The notes beneath the pieces were generated by a model, which was given only the letters and a program-made list of their open reading frames with translations, did not search any database and was not told where the DNA came from. Below are positions 36,401-50,117 of a stretch of DNA of 64,000 nt, piece by piece. Source of the DNA: Antilocapra americana (Eukaryota > Chordata > Mammalia > Artiodactyla > Antilocapridae); contig ML664199.1 in assembly GCA_007570785.1 (NCBI GenBank), positions 24,379,915 to 24,443,914 on the forward strand. The letters run 5' to 3'. The translations under genes were made by a program, and so were the position numbers. Numbering within the stretch: the first letter of the stretch is position 1; each line of letters starts with the position of its first letter.

Positions 36401-37000
36401 ATAAAGCTGCGATCACAGAAGTATTTAACTCCGGGTCACCGTGAAGCTTCCGGGAACACAGAGTTTGGACGACTGTCTGAAACTCAGCAGTAGCAGAAAA
36501 CCTCAGTAGCAAGTCCCCATCTCTGGACCGACCCCGCCCATGCCACGGGGGTGACCGGTGTCCACCTCAGAGGAGGCGTCGGCAGGACCGAGCCCCCGAC
36601 GCCGCCTGCCCGTCCGGCTTGATCCGGTTGCTGCTCGGACCTCAGAAACCAGACTGTTTCGTTGAGCGTTTGGAAACTGCGGAATCTCAGGGGCACGCTG
36701 ACCCGGGGCAGCAACGATAAAGTCAGGCTTCACCCCAGCGAACTCAGAGGGAGCCCCTGACCGCTCAGGCCCGGACCCCGAGGAAAGCTGTCCCCCAGGC
36801 GGTCCCCTCCCGATTAGACCCGCCTCTCAGACGTCTCTTCACCTTGGACTTCCCGGTCCCGGGAGCGGCCGGCGAGGCCACCCCGTCGTGAACAGGCTCC
36901 TGCAAAACACAACGAAAGCCAACCGGTCAGGGACGGCCGTGCAGACCCCGGCAGGCGGGGAGGTGGTCCCTCGGCCCCCGACCCCTCGTGTTACCTCCAT
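3347..37000 (-). CDS. GCC2: GCC2 (GCC185 golgin), complete gene, 23 coding exons
   Basis: Encodes a long coiled-coil golgin of the trans-Golgi network. The family tethers incoming endosome-to-Golgi carriers, such as those bringing back mannose-6-phosphate receptors, and binds Arl1/Rab6-type GTPases and CLASPs (family knowledge). Seen here: 23 exons, all with GT-AG borders and compatible phases, totalling 5,058 bp or 1,685 residues; human GCC2 has 1,684. Residues about 40-1,550 are almost continuous heptad-like coiled coil rich in E, K, Q and L, with no signal peptide or membrane segment. The C-terminal GRIP domain lies at about residues 1,575-1,660, with its conserved Tyr at residue 1,619 in the segment [11 protein letters not shown]. 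The chosen start is the first ATG in a CpG island, and its N-terminus aligns with the human MED start. Introns are packed with ruminant SINEs and LINEs. It is read in the same direction as the SULT1C genes upstream, as in human. No disabling change was seen. Confidence 0.97.
3750..3951 (-). CDS. GCC2: GCC2 coding exon 22 (GRIP domain)
   Basis: 202 bp, residues 1,596-1,662 plus one base. Holds most of the GRIP domain: [38 protein letters not shown] and [12 protein letters not shown]. The conserved GRIP Tyr (residue 1,619), known in the family to contact Arl1, is present. The acceptor is GATACCAG and the donor CAAG|GTGGGC. Confidence 0.97.
4105..4244 (-). CDS. GCC2: GCC2 coding exon 21
   Basis: 140 bp, completing codon 1,549 and running to 1,595. 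Contains [20 protein letters not shown] and [14 protein letters not shown], leading into the GRIP domain. The acceptor is ACTTGCAG and the donor AAG|GTGGGG. Confidence 0.96.
4778..4972 (-). CDS. GCC2: GCC2 coding exon 20
   Basis: 195 bp, residues 1,484-1,548 plus one base. Contains [25 protein letters not shown] and [14 protein letters not shown]. This is a Ser/Pro-rich linker between the coiled coil and the GRIP end. The acceptor is TGTAACAG and the donor CTCG|GTGCGT. Confidence 0.94.
4979..6436. other. GCC2 intron 19, mostly unique sequence
   Basis: No clear SINE or LINE. Contains a degenerate tandem of about 27 bp units with ACACTCCGTGTGTCCCCATTGCA-like phrasing at about 6,325-6,440 that touches the exon 19 donor. 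No other gene was seen. Confidence 0.5.
6437..6654 (-). CDS. GCC2: GCC2 coding exon 19
   Basis: 218 bp, completing codon 1,411 and running to 1,483 plus one base. Contains [20 protein letters not shown]. The acceptor is CTGCCCAG and the donor CGGA|GTACGT. The donor was chosen because it joins in phase to exon 20, giving TRSP as in human. Confidence 0.93.
7551..7727 (-). CDS. GCC2: GCC2 coding exon 18
   Basis: 177 bp, residues 1,352-1,410 plus two bases. Contains [20 protein letters not shown] and [19 protein letters not shown]. The acceptor is GTGTTTCAG and the donor GAGAG|GTAAGC. The preceding intron (3.9 kb) carries the nested L1/BovB insertion. Confidence 0.96.
8461..9683 (+). mobile_element. 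L1 fragment (ORF2 region), 5' part of a split element
   Basis: Degenerate L1 ORF2 reading, with hallmark phrases such as AAATACCTAGGAATAAACC, ATGTTCATGGATTGGAAGAA and AAGACAATCCACAGATTGGG. Interrupted at its right end by a SINE and BovB; it continues at 10,682. Confidence 0.85.
9685..9878 (-). mobile_element. Bov-tA SINE nested in L1
   Basis: Plus strand reads TCACTCAGTCATGTCTGACT to GATTCTTTACCATCTGAGCT, the reverse of Bov-tA. It lies at the break in the surrounding L1. Confidence 0.88.
9892..10680 (+). mobile_element. BovB LINE fragment (reverse transcriptase end and 3' tail)
   Basis: Encodes degenerate BovB ORF2, with [20 protein letters not shown] then [17 protein letters not shown], ending in the BovB tail ACTGAGCAACTGAACTGAAC. 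Frameshifts make it inactive. It is nested inside the L1 that resumes at 10,682. Confidence 0.9.
10682..11312 (+). mobile_element. L1 fragment, 3' part of the split element
   Basis: Resumes L1 ORF2 with TATGACCCTGCAATCCCACT, AATGTCCATCAACAGAGGA and AATGGATCTAGTAAGGGTCA, followed by 3' UTR-like sequence. Confidence 0.83.
11621..11742 (-). CDS. GCC2: GCC2 coding exon 17
   Basis: 122 bp, residues 1,312-1,351 plus two bases. Contains [20 protein letters not shown], matching human. The acceptor is CATTACAG and the donor AAAG|GTGAGG. Leaves a split Arg codon. Confidence 0.96.
12517..12654 (-). CDS. GCC2: GCC2 coding exon 16
   Basis: 138 bp, residues 1,266-1,311, containing [19 protein letters not shown] and [15 protein letters not shown]. 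The acceptor is TGCCCCCAG and the donor AGG|GTGCGT. Locally GC-rich. Confidence 0.94.
13030..13066. repeat. Short CA/TG-rich microsatellite
   Basis: ACACACACG and then (TG)n with interruptions, in the intron between exons 15 and 16 near the exon 15 donor. Confidence 0.7.
13140..13217 (-). CDS. GCC2: GCC2 coding exon 15
   Basis: 78 bp, residues 1,240-1,265, containing [20 protein letters not shown]. The acceptor is TTCTACAG and the donor AAA|GTAAGA. Separated from exon 14 by an intron of under 100 bp. Confidence 0.96.
13305..13405 (-). CDS. GCC2: GCC2 coding exon 14
   Basis: 101 bp, residues 1,206-1,239, containing [20 protein letters not shown]. The acceptor is CCACTAG and the donor AGCG|GTATGC. 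Restores phase 0. Confidence 0.95.
14258..14462 (-). mobile_element. BOV-A2-type SINE
   Basis: Plus strand reads CTGCTGCTGCTAAGTCGCTT, then CAGTCGTGTCCGACTCTTAG and GGATTTTCCAGGCAAGAG. This is the reverse complement of the BOV-A2 dimer, with a deletion in one monomer. Confidence 0.85.
14463..16206. other. GCC2 intron 13, repeat-poor stretch
   Basis: About 1.7 kb with several open frames on both strands, including one of about 140 codons at 15,078-15,500. Composition is Pro/Leu/Ser-rich and no family was recognised, so I treat it as non-coding intron. Confidence 0.45.
16207..16369 (-). CDS. GCC2: GCC2 coding exon 13
   Basis: 163 bp, residues 1,152-1,205 plus one base. Starts [20 protein letters not shown], very close to human. 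The acceptor is CTGTGCAG and the donor ACGA|GTGAGT. The end was set by the phase needed to read TSLQ across the junction with exon 14. Confidence 0.94.
17009..17172 (-). mobile_element. Bov-tA SINE that supplies the GCC2 exon 12 donor
   Basis: On the minus strand it begins GTAAAGAATCTGCCTG, which is Bov-tA sequence from about its base 23, directly after the exon's terminal AAAG. It ends with AGTCGGACACGACTGAATGA. The first ~22 bases of the SINE are absent. Confidence 0.9.
17173..17277 (-). CDS. GCC2: GCC2 coding exon 12
   Basis: 105 bp, residues 1,117-1,151, containing [18 protein letters not shown] and ending ELELVRK. The acceptor is AATTTTAG. The donor AAAG|GTAAAG is the first base pair set of a Bov-tA SINE, so the intron begins inside the repeat (see finding). 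Phase 0 at both ends. Confidence 0.95.
17616..17780 (-). CDS. GCC2: GCC2 coding exon 11
   Basis: 165 bp, residues 1,062-1,116, containing [18 protein letters not shown] and [13 protein letters not shown]. The acceptor is CATTGTAG. The donor AAG|GTCAAA is weaker than its neighbours. Symmetric phase 0 exon. Confidence 0.95.
18201..18404 (-). mobile_element. Bov-tA SINE
   Basis: Plus strand reads GTCAGTCACTCAGCCATGTC to GATTCTTTACCATCTGAGTC, a full-length reverse-oriented Bov-tA ending about 25 bp from the exon 10 donor. Confidence 0.9.
18430..18549 (-). CDS. GCC2: GCC2 coding exon 10
   Basis: 120 bp, residues 1,022-1,061, starting [20 protein letters not shown]. The acceptor is GTTGAAG and the donor CAG|GTAAC. 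A Bov-tA SINE ends only about 25 bp beyond the donor, inside the next intron. Confidence 0.95.
19604..19860 (-). mobile_element. CHR-type tRNA-derived SINE
   Basis: Plus strand begins with a T run and TTTGGCTGCACTGGGTCTTC and ends CACTACCAGGGAAGTCC, the reverse complement of the artiodactyl CHR family with its poly-A tail at the left. Confidence 0.8.
19861..21547. other. Middle part of GCC2 intron 9
   Basis: AT-rich sequence with degenerate older repeat-like segments. No exon or RNA gene was recognised on either strand. Confidence 0.45.
21548..22420 (+). mobile_element. L1-BT 3' end
   Basis: Reads the L1 ORF2 C-terminal region, with TACACTGTTGGTGGGAATGC, ACAGAACTGCCATATGATCC and GTGGTACATACACACAATGG, then the L1-BT 3' UTR ending in AATTAAAATAAATAATT. 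A partial frame of about 174 codons remains. Strongly similar to 50,268-51,122. Confidence 0.88.
22494..22592 (-). CDS. GCC2: GCC2 coding exon 9
   Basis: 99 bp, residues 989-1,021, with [20 protein letters not shown] followed by [10 protein letters not shown]. The intron between exons 8 and 9 is under 100 bp, the shortest in the gene. An L1 tail ends about 75 bp downstream of the donor. Confidence 0.95.
22687..22787 (-). CDS. GCC2: GCC2 coding exon 8
   Basis: 101 bp, residues 955-988, containing [17 protein letters not shown], identical or nearly so to human. The acceptor is TTTTTAG and the donor AGAA|GTAAGT. Returns the frame to phase 0. Confidence 0.95.
22788..24079. other. GCC2 intron 7
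   Basis: About 1.3 kb. It contains a plus-strand open stretch at 22,972-23,157 rich in Pro/Gly/Ser ([20 protein letters not shown]) that looks more like former coding sequence than random DNA. I could not assign it to a family. Confidence 0.4.
24080..24149 (-). CDS. GCC2: GCC2 coding exon 7
   Basis: 70 bp, residues 932-954 plus one base. Reads [20 protein letters not shown], aligning with the human segment after the large exon. The acceptor is AATCTAG and the donor ATAG|GTAAC. Ends in phase 1. Confidence 0.94.
24847..27321 (-). CDS. GCC2: GCC2 coding exon 6 (giant coiled-coil exon)
   Basis: A single 2,475 bp exon coding for residues 107-931, about half of the protein. It is all coiled coil with dense E/K/Q/L heptads and no Pro-rich breaks. 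Recognisable stretches include [20 protein letters not shown] and [16 protein letters not shown], which closely match human GCC2. The acceptor is TTTATAG|GATTCT and the donor AAAG|GTAATA. Phase 0 on both sides, so skipping it would remove 825 residues and keep the frame. Confidence 0.98.
27955..28232 (-). mobile_element. CHR-type SINE
   Basis: Plus strand reads TTTATTTTTGGCTGTGCTGG to CACTGAGCCACCAGGGAAGT. Reverse-oriented, about 85 bp from the exon 5 donor. Confidence 0.82.
28319..28423 (-). CDS. GCC2: GCC2 coding exon 5
   Basis: 105 bp, residues 72-106, starting [18 protein letters not shown]. The acceptor is AAAATAG and the donor GAG|GTAAGG. Symmetric phase 0 exon in the first coiled-coil segment. 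A CHR-type SINE sits just downstream in the following intron. Confidence 0.96.
28840..29960 (+). mobile_element. Old degenerate L1 ORF2 segment (probable)
   Basis: Contains worn L1-like phrases such as TCAGTTTCTTGAAAACAAAG, GGTGAGTTCTATCAAGTTTT and AAAATCCTAAACAACAGTAA, in the order found in L1 ORF2. Too diverged to delimit exactly. Confidence 0.45.
30573..30795 (-). mobile_element. Bov-tA SINE
   Basis: Plus strand reads CTCAGTTGTGTCTGTCTCTT to CACCTGGGAAGCC. Full-length, reverse-oriented. Confidence 0.9.
31079..31866 (-). mobile_element. BovB LINE fragment
   Basis: The minus strand encodes degenerate BovB ORF2 ([38 protein letters not shown]) and carries the BovB 3' tail at the low-coordinate end. 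The frame is broken. Confidence 0.9.
32461..32662 (-). mobile_element. Bov-tA SINE
   Basis: Plus strand reads ATTCACTCAGTCTTGTCTGA to ACCATCTGAGCCACCAGGAA. Reverse-oriented full copy. Confidence 0.9.
32674..32752. mobile_element. Mariner-derived MITE
   Basis: About 79 bp palindrome-like unit. The left end GGGTTGGCCACAAAGTTT is nearly the inverse of the right end AATTTTGTGGCCAACC, with TTTTCTGTAAGATGTTATG in the middle. This is the small mariner element known in ruminant genomes. It has no coding capacity. Confidence 0.85.
33000..33050. repeat. AT-rich simple repeat
   Basis: (TA)n/(ATAT)n with interruptions, just left of a unique intron segment. Confidence 0.85.
33199..33488 (+). mobile_element. 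CHR-type SINE
   Basis: Starts GGCTTCCCTAGTGACTCAGT, continues through AGAAACTAAGCCCCTAGGCC and ends in a short A-rich tail. Plus-oriented. Confidence 0.83.
34014..34078 (-). CDS. GCC2: GCC2 coding exon 4
   Basis: 65 bp, completing codon 50 and running to residue 71. Contains [16 protein letters not shown], matching human GCC2. The acceptor is TTGTTTAG and the donor AAG|GTAAGG. Restores phase 0. Confidence 0.95.
35199..35283 (-). CDS. GCC2: GCC2 coding exon 3
   Basis: 85 bp, residues 22-49 and the first base of codon 50. Begins [16 protein letters not shown], nearly identical to human GCC2. The acceptor is TTCCAG and the donor ACAG|GTATT. Ends in phase 1. Confidence 0.95.
35429..36077 (-). 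mobile_element. BovB LINE fragment
   Basis: The minus strand reads BovB ORF2 C-terminus ([60 protein letters not shown]) down to the 3' tail. Interrupted frame, inactive. Confidence 0.9.
36843..36899 (-). CDS. GCC2: GCC2 coding exon 2
   Basis: 57 bp, residues 3-21, reading [19 protein letters not shown], close to the human segment. The acceptor is TTTTGCAG and the donor AAG|GT. Phase 0 at both ends. It lies inside the CpG island, so it is GC-rich compared with the later exons. Confidence 0.93.
36995..37000 (-). CDS. GCC2: GCC2 coding exon 1 (start codon)
   Basis: Only six coding bases, ATG GAG (residues 1-2), then a GTAA donor. The ATG lies in the CpG island. Its short coding part is justified by the in-phase join to exon 2, which gives an N-terminus like that of human GCC2. 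Confidence 0.88.
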
Positions 37001-37364
37001 GGCCGCTCTCTGCCCACACTTCACACCGCGCCTCCCACGGACCGCCGCCGCGGGTTAAAGGTTGCGCTTCTCTGCCGGCCCCGCCCCCGCGTCTCCGCGG
37101 CTACGGCCCCGCAGCGCTCGCGCTTCCGCTTCCGCCTAGGGAGGTGGCTTCCCTCGTGCCCCGCCCCTCCCCGCAGGGCCCGCCCCGCCGGGCCCGCCCC
37201 GCCCCGCCGGGCCCGCCCCCGAGGCGGGGCGGGTCCGGCGGGGCGAGGCGCACCCGGAGGCGGGGCCCTGTGCTCGAAGGGTGTGGGGGTGTGGCTGAGG
37301 CTCTCCTCGGAGGGTCAGGCACTACGCGGCTCGGCGGTCTCTGGCGGCCGCCCTAGTCATATTT

Positions 37365-37690
37365 CCTTCACTCGTTCCCGTTCCCGTCCTTCTCGTCTCC
37401 CGTGTCCTGTCCCTTCTCTTGCCCCATCTTCTGTCCACTTTCCTGTCCGTCGTCTGTCCCATCACCTGTCCTCATGCCCTGTTCCCTCACCTGTCCCCAT
37501 TTTTGTTCTGATTCCTATCCCTCTTCTTTCATCTCCTGTCCTCTCACCTGTCCTATATCCTGTCTCCTCTCTCATCTGCTGTCTCCTCACCTGTCGCCTC
37601 AGCTGTCCCCATTCCTGTCCCTCTCCTGTCTCCTTTCCTGTCCACTCTCTGGTCCCCTCACTTCTCCCATCTTCTCTCTCCTCCCCTGAT
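37365..37690. repeat. Pyrimidine-rich degenerate minisatellite (CCTGTCC units)
   Basis: About 325 bp in which a CCTGTCC-like core recurs roughly 15 times, separated by C/T-rich spacers of variable length. It lies immediately upstream of the GCC2 CpG island; on the gene strand it reads as polypurine GGACAGG. Units are too irregular for a CRISPR array. Confidence 0.75.
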
Positions 37691-38097
37691 TCAGATGCTG
37701 TTACTTTTTCGAAGCAAGCAACGTTTGCTTGGTTTCCGAATTTTATTCATGGCCCTCTGTGAAGACTGAAAAATCATATTAGCATCTCAGGAGTATACGC
37801 GTATCCCTTAGGTAATTATCTTTAATCCATTGAATTCTACACATATTTCAGAGTGCATTGTTCACAGGCCTTAAAGACTTCTTGTTTCCATTCACATGAT
37901 ATAAACCAGATAGAGACATTTGTCCGGCTGAAAGAACTTATATTTGGGTGGGGTTCAGAATAAGGGGACTGGTGTGTTTAGGTGGATTCATCTCTAATAT
38001 GTCAGAAAAGCAGTAGCCTCAGGACCTTCTCCTGCTACTTGAGAATATGGTGTTTTTGTTTTGTTTCGTTTTGTTTTTAGCATCATCTGAAGCCTGA

Positions 38098-38320
38098 GAC
38101 TTCCCAGGTGGTGCTAGTGGTAAAAAAAAAATCTGCCTGCCAATGCAGGAGACATAAGAGATGCGGGTTTGATTCCTGGGTCAGGAAGATCCCCTGGAGA
38201 AGAGCATGACAACCCACTCCAATATTCTTGCTTAGAGAATCTCATGGACAGAGGAGCCTGGCAGGCTACAGTCCATGGGGTCGCAAGGATTCAGACATGA
38301 CTGAAGCAACTTAGCACGCA
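38098..38320 (+). mobile_element. Bov-tA SINE
   Basis: Starts ACTTCCCAGGTGGTGCTAGT and ends CAAGGATTCAGACATGACTG. Intergenic, between the GCC2 promoter and SULT1C4. Confidence 0.88.
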
Positions 38321-38985
38321 CACAGGAAGCCATGGACACAGTCAGAGGAGGCAGGTGATCCAGGTCAGGGTCTTTTAGGTACAGTTTGTCCCTCTCTGCC
38401 TATTTCCAGATAACTGGCAAAGAAACTGGGCACAGGTAATTCAAGCACAAGCGAAAATTCCAGACACCATGGTTCCTAGGCAGGGTGGTTCCTCTGGGTG
38501 AGGATAGCGGGTCAAAACAGCCATGTGCTGGACTGGCCAGTAGAGGGGGCAAGGAGGTCAGCATGGCCCTTCCCACTGACTCAGAGACCAAGGGGGTTAT
38601 CCTGTAGTCCTAGTTAGTTGTTACAGACCTTGGGTTGGGCTAGAATAGGAACAATGAAAGTGTGTGTGTCCGTGTGCATGTGTGTGTTGGGGGTGCAGGC
38701 TGATGCTGTGTACTGGCTCATTCAGTCCGCACAGTAACAGATCATCTTCTCTGCACCTAGTGCTCTGCTGGGGGAAGTATAACTGTAACTAAGACAGAAA
38801 AGGTCTCCTTGCTGGACTAGTGGTAGAGACAGATGATAAGCATGGAAACCATTCATTTAACAGAGGTATGAGTTATGGAGAAAGTAATGCAATGTTACAT
38901 AACGGGATCTGTTTCATTTTCATTTAAAATTTTTACTTTCTAACAATAATTGTATATATTTAATTGTGTATCTTTATGGTGTACA

Positions 38986-39180
38986 GGACTTCCCTGGTGG
39001 CCCAGATGGTAAAGAATCTGCCGGCAATGCAGGACACCTGAGTTCGGCAACTGGGTCAGGAAGATCCCTTCGAGTAGGAAATGGCAACCCACTCCAGTAT
39101 TCTTGCCTGGAGAATTCCATAGACAGAGGAGCATGTTGGGCTATAGTCCATGGGGTCGCAAATAGTCGGAGATGACTGAA
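38986..39180 (+). mobile_element. Bov-tA SINE
   Basis: Starts GGACTTCCCTGGTGGCCCAG, ends AATAGTCGGAGATGACTGAA. Followed at once by a BovB tail. Confidence 0.88.
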
Positions 39181-39198
39181 CGACTTTCACTTACTTAA

Positions 39199-39562
39199 CT
39201 GTGGTGTTGGAGAAGACTCTTGAGAGTCCCTTAGACTGCAAAGAGATCCAGCCAGTCCATCCTAAAGGAAATCAGTCCTGGGTGTTCATTGGAAGGACCG
39301 ATGTTGAAGCTGAAACTCCAATATTTTGGCTACTTGATGCGAAGAGCTGACTCATTTGAGAAGACCCTGATGTTGGGAAAGATTGAAGGTGGGAGGAGAA
39401 GGGGATGACAGAGGATGAGATGGTTAGATGGCATCACCAACTCAATGAACATGAGTTTGGGTAAACTCCGGGAGTTGGTGATGGACAGGGAGGCCTGGCG
39501 TGCTGTGGCCCATGGGGTCACAAAGAGTCAGACACGATTGAGTGACTGAACTGAACTGAACT
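39199..39562 (+). mobile_element. BovB LINE 3' fragment
   Basis: Starts GTGGTGTTGGAGAAGACTCT and ends GACTGAACTGAACTGAACT. Plus orientation, 5'-truncated. Confidence 0.9.
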
Positions 39563-39707
39563 TATAAGTTGTACATAATGATTAGATATATGTATACACA
39601 GCCGAGTGATTACTACCTTCAAACTAATCAACATCTTCTCCACGTATTTATATGTATGATGAGAGCATCTGAAACGTACTCTCTTAGCAATTTCCAGTTT
39701 TCAGTAC

Positions 39708-39828
39708 TTTTTTTTTTGGCTGTGTAGTGAGGGTTGCTGGATGTTAATTCCCCAGCCAGGGATCAAACCCAGACTGACAGCAGCAAAACATGGAGTCCTA
39801 ACCACTGGACTACCAGGGAGTTCCCAGT
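39708..39828 (-). mobile_element. CHR-type SINE, internally deleted
   Basis: T run plus GGCTGTGTAGTGAGGGTTG, then AGCCAGGGATCAAACCCAG and GACTACCAGGGAGTTCCC. Reverse-oriented and shorter than full length. Confidence 0.7.
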
Positions 39829-40184
39829 ACAGTCTTTTTAACTATAGTTATTATGCTGGACGCCAGACCTCTAGATTACTTGTCCTACATAACTGCAGCT
39901 TTGTGCCCTTTGACCTATATTCCTATACCCGCCCCCCCACCCCCCACCCTGCCTCTAGTCCCCAATAACCACAGTTCTGCTTTCTGCCTCTACATATTCA
40001 ACTTTTAAATTTATTTTTAATTTTTAAAAAAATGCATCTGACAGTTTGTTATTTTCATTTAAATAATATTTCGGTGTAATAGTCTAAGTGTTTTAAAATG
40101 TAATTCTTTTGAAAACAATATTGACAATTTCTTTATTTAAACCCAAGGTTATAAACTGAAAATGACCAATTTTTAAAAATTTTT

Positions 40185-40520
40185 TTAATTGAAGTATAGT
40201 TGACTGACAATATTGTATTAGTTTCAGGTGTTCTGTGTTGTTATTTGACATTTATATACATTGAGGATAGATCACCACAATAAGTCTAGTAACCATCTGC
40301 TACCTTATAAAATTATTGCAATATTATTGACTACATGCCCTATGCTGTATATTACAGTTTTTACCTGTGAGTCTGTTTCTGGTTTTGTTTTTTAGATTCT
40401 ACATGTAAGTGAAACAATGTGGTTTTTGTCTTTGATTATTTCACTTGGTGTAAAATCTTCTAGGTCCATCCATGTTGTCACAAATGACAAGATCACATTT
40501 TTTATGCCTGAGTAATATCC

Positions 40521-40573
<53 letters not shown>

Positions 40574-40680
40574 GTCAAATCTTATTTATCCATTCCTCTG
40601 TCAATGGACATTTAGGTTTCTGTGTCTTGGCTATTGTAAATGGTGCTGCTATGAACATTGGGGTACAGATCTGTTTCCAA
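40185..40680 (-). mobile_element. L1 3' region, antisense
   Basis: Plus strand carries reverse L1 3' phrases: TCCATCCATGTTGTCACAAA, TGAGTAATATCCATTA and TCCATTCCTCTGTCAATGGA. A CA microsatellite has expanded inside it. Confidence 0.75.
40524..40570. repeat. (CA)n microsatellite
   Basis: About 23 uninterrupted CA units within an L1 remnant; likely polymorphic. Confidence 0.95.
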
Positions 40681-42093
40681 ATTTTAAATAATTTAAGTAA
40701 TTATATGCAGCTAGTGGCTAACATAGTAAGCTCTAGAAGATAACTGGTATAGGACTACTTACATTATAAGAAGTTGGCTTTTTAGATTTCCTTGACTGAT
40801 AGAGTATTTCAGATACTTAGTTCTCAGTTCTTGCCATTTGGTGTGCATTGAAGTATTTAGCAATGTCCTTCTCTTGGAGAAAAAAATGAGCAAATGAAAA
40901 TTTAAATAAACACAAGAGACAATACAGACCCATAAGAGATTTAATGATACACTTTAATCTTAATCACATAAGAATTATGTGTGAAAGACTTCCAAAGAGC
41001 AGATGGTCCTTCAGGTTGCAGTATTGGCAGGAAGATGGGAGGCCTGTGCTGGTTAGTGAACTTGCTATTTATGTTTTAAACTGGTGGGGAGAAAGGAAAA
41101 GAAACGTCTGGAGAAGGTGGGATGACAGTAAAACTAGTTGGGTGGGGAGGAGCCTGCGAGACATGCTTGGACCCAGCGAGGTGGCTCTCTGATGAAGTGA
41201 GGAGGGAGTTTGGCAGCATGAAATCCAGCTGGCAAGTGGTTTGGAAGGTAAGTCACCCATGTCATAAGGTAAGTCACCCATGTAGCTACCTTTGAATAGA
41301 TGGCTAAAATCTATTTGGGATGAACCTTGTAGACAGCAAACATTCAAAATCATCGAAAGATTCTGAGCTAAAGAGAAATGTAATGAGTCTTGTTGTGGGA
41401 AAAGAAGTTTGGCAGATGTATGATGAACAAAGAAACAAATCATGTAGCTTATAGGCAAGGGAGAGGCTTCTGAACCAGCAGAGTGGCTGCAGAGGTGAGA
41501 CATCTTGGAAGTACACTGACAGGTGTTGCTGATGGATTAGAATACAGTTGAGGAGGGGGCTGGAGAGAGGTGGGTCAAGGTGCGAGTCTGGGATGGGTTG
41601 GCTGGAAGTGGGAGGGGAGTCCAGGGAAATGCAGAGGCAGAGGTGAGGGACGGGGGTAGAGACACTGAAGAAGCCTGGTGTGAACGAGAAAGTTTCAGGG
41701 GAGAACAGTCATCTGATGATGGTTACTTGGCTACCAAGAAATCACTGGCTACCAAGAAATAGTAACGGTTGACATGTTAATGCTGTGTTTAGAAATTTGC
41801 TTAAGCCAACACTTAATCTGAAAACTTTAGTATATGCTTGTGTGATGACCAGAGCATATTTCACATGTTCACAATTGTGTGGTCTGTAGAAAACTGATGC
41901 ATCATGATCATTAGCAAGGATGCCAGGGCTGTAAGTCTCAGCCCTCCACCTGGCCCCAGCCTCTGTGAACTCCATCTTTTTTTAGGGTGAACAAAAGCAG
42001 ACACAAGAAGCACTAGTCCGGCCACCTGAATTCAATATCACGGGGTCAGGGTAGTCAACTTTTACACCAATTAAATCTGGTGCTTTTTCTCCC
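40681..42093. other. DNA just 3' of SULT1C4
   Basis: Probably includes the SULT1C4 3' UTR, whose end I cannot fix. Contains two small direct repeats: GGTAAGTCACCCATGT twice at about 41,247-41,285, and GGCTACCAAGAAAT twice at 41,729-41,761. No other gene was seen. Confidence 0.5.
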
Positions 42094-49281
<7,188 letters not shown>

Positions 49282-50075
49282 TTGTTCAAGGTCAATGTCA
49301 GGGATCAGAAATTTCAGCTCGGGAAAGCGTCACCCTCAGACAGCTCAGAGCTGCTTGCTTGGCGGCTTACAGACAGGGCAGGGCTGAGACCTCAGGCCCT
49401 GCCTGGAGTTGGCTGTTGAGGGGCAGCTGGCCTGGCCAGGGAGCGGAATCTCTGGCTTAGGACTTTGCACACAGCGCTTCTAATGAGCTGTAGCCGCCTC
49501 CCGGAGGGGCAGTGACGTAGCTTAGCTGCCTAGCTCTCTGCTCTGAGCTGCACCGCGGCTCCCCGCCCCCGGCCGTGTCCGTTGTGCCTTCAGCCACTCT
49601 TCTGTGCCCTTAGCGATGGTCAGGGCCACATCATTTGCAGTCCTCGGCATTCACAAAATAAATCTCAGATATCTTTAATTGTTTCTTCCGGGAATTTTAA
49701 GCTCATTACAAAGTTGCAGGAAATCTGCAGGTGGTCTTACAAGTTGCAGTGGAGACTCACTTCCTTGAAAGCCTGGAGGGAAGTTTCTGTGCTGCCAACA
49801 GTGAGAGCTTAGACCTAAGGAGGGGTGGGGGAATCAGCAGTGTTATTTTTAAGACTGAAAGAGAGGAGGCTCCAATAGGAATGATTCTCTTCCTGTTGTA
49901 GGCTGGTTAATGTCAGTATCGGCCCTGGTCTGTTCACGGGCAATAAAACATGTTTGTCCCTTAGAAGCCAAGTGGATACAAAAGCCACAGAGTTACAGAA
50001 GGCACATTGTCTGACTTCTTCCTGGCGTTCACCTCCCAGGCTCATGCCAGGTCCCACCCCAACCCAACAATGCCT

Positions 50076-50117
50076 CCCCCCCCCCTCCCATCCCCCCCCC
50101 CCCCCCCCCCCCCCCCC
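50076..50117. repeat. Poly-C tract (26-base run plus a 10-base run)
   Basis: C runs at 50,076-50,085 and 50,092-50,117, followed by CCACCACCACC. On the SULT1C4 gene strand this is a long G run about 800 bp upstream of the start codon. Confidence 0.95.

Larger units (their letters stand above)
36520..37350 (-). promoter_or_regulatory. GCC2: CpG-island promoter of GCC2
   Basis: Dense CpG and high GC surround exons 1 and 2. Upstream of the ATG on the gene strand lie many GC-box cores (GGGCGGGG and its complement, about 37,145-37,265) and two abutting CTTCCG boxes at 37,123-37,134 (ETS-type CGGAAG on the gene strand). There is no obvious TATA box. This fits a housekeeping promoter with a start site within about 100 bp upstream of the ATG; the exact start is inferred. 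Confidence 0.85.

Noticed and set aside
36988..37356. Plus-strand frame of 122 codons across the GCC2 CpG island
   Set aside because: Pro/Arg/Gly-rich reading caused by GC-rich DNA over promoter elements; no domain.
37365..37690. Repeat array resembling a CRISPR
   Set aside because: Units are short, irregular and without equal-length unique spacers, and the DNA is clearly vertebrate.
37283..37762. 159-codon plus-strand frame
   Set aside because: It is a translation of the CCTGTCC minisatellite into Ser/Pro/Cys repeats.
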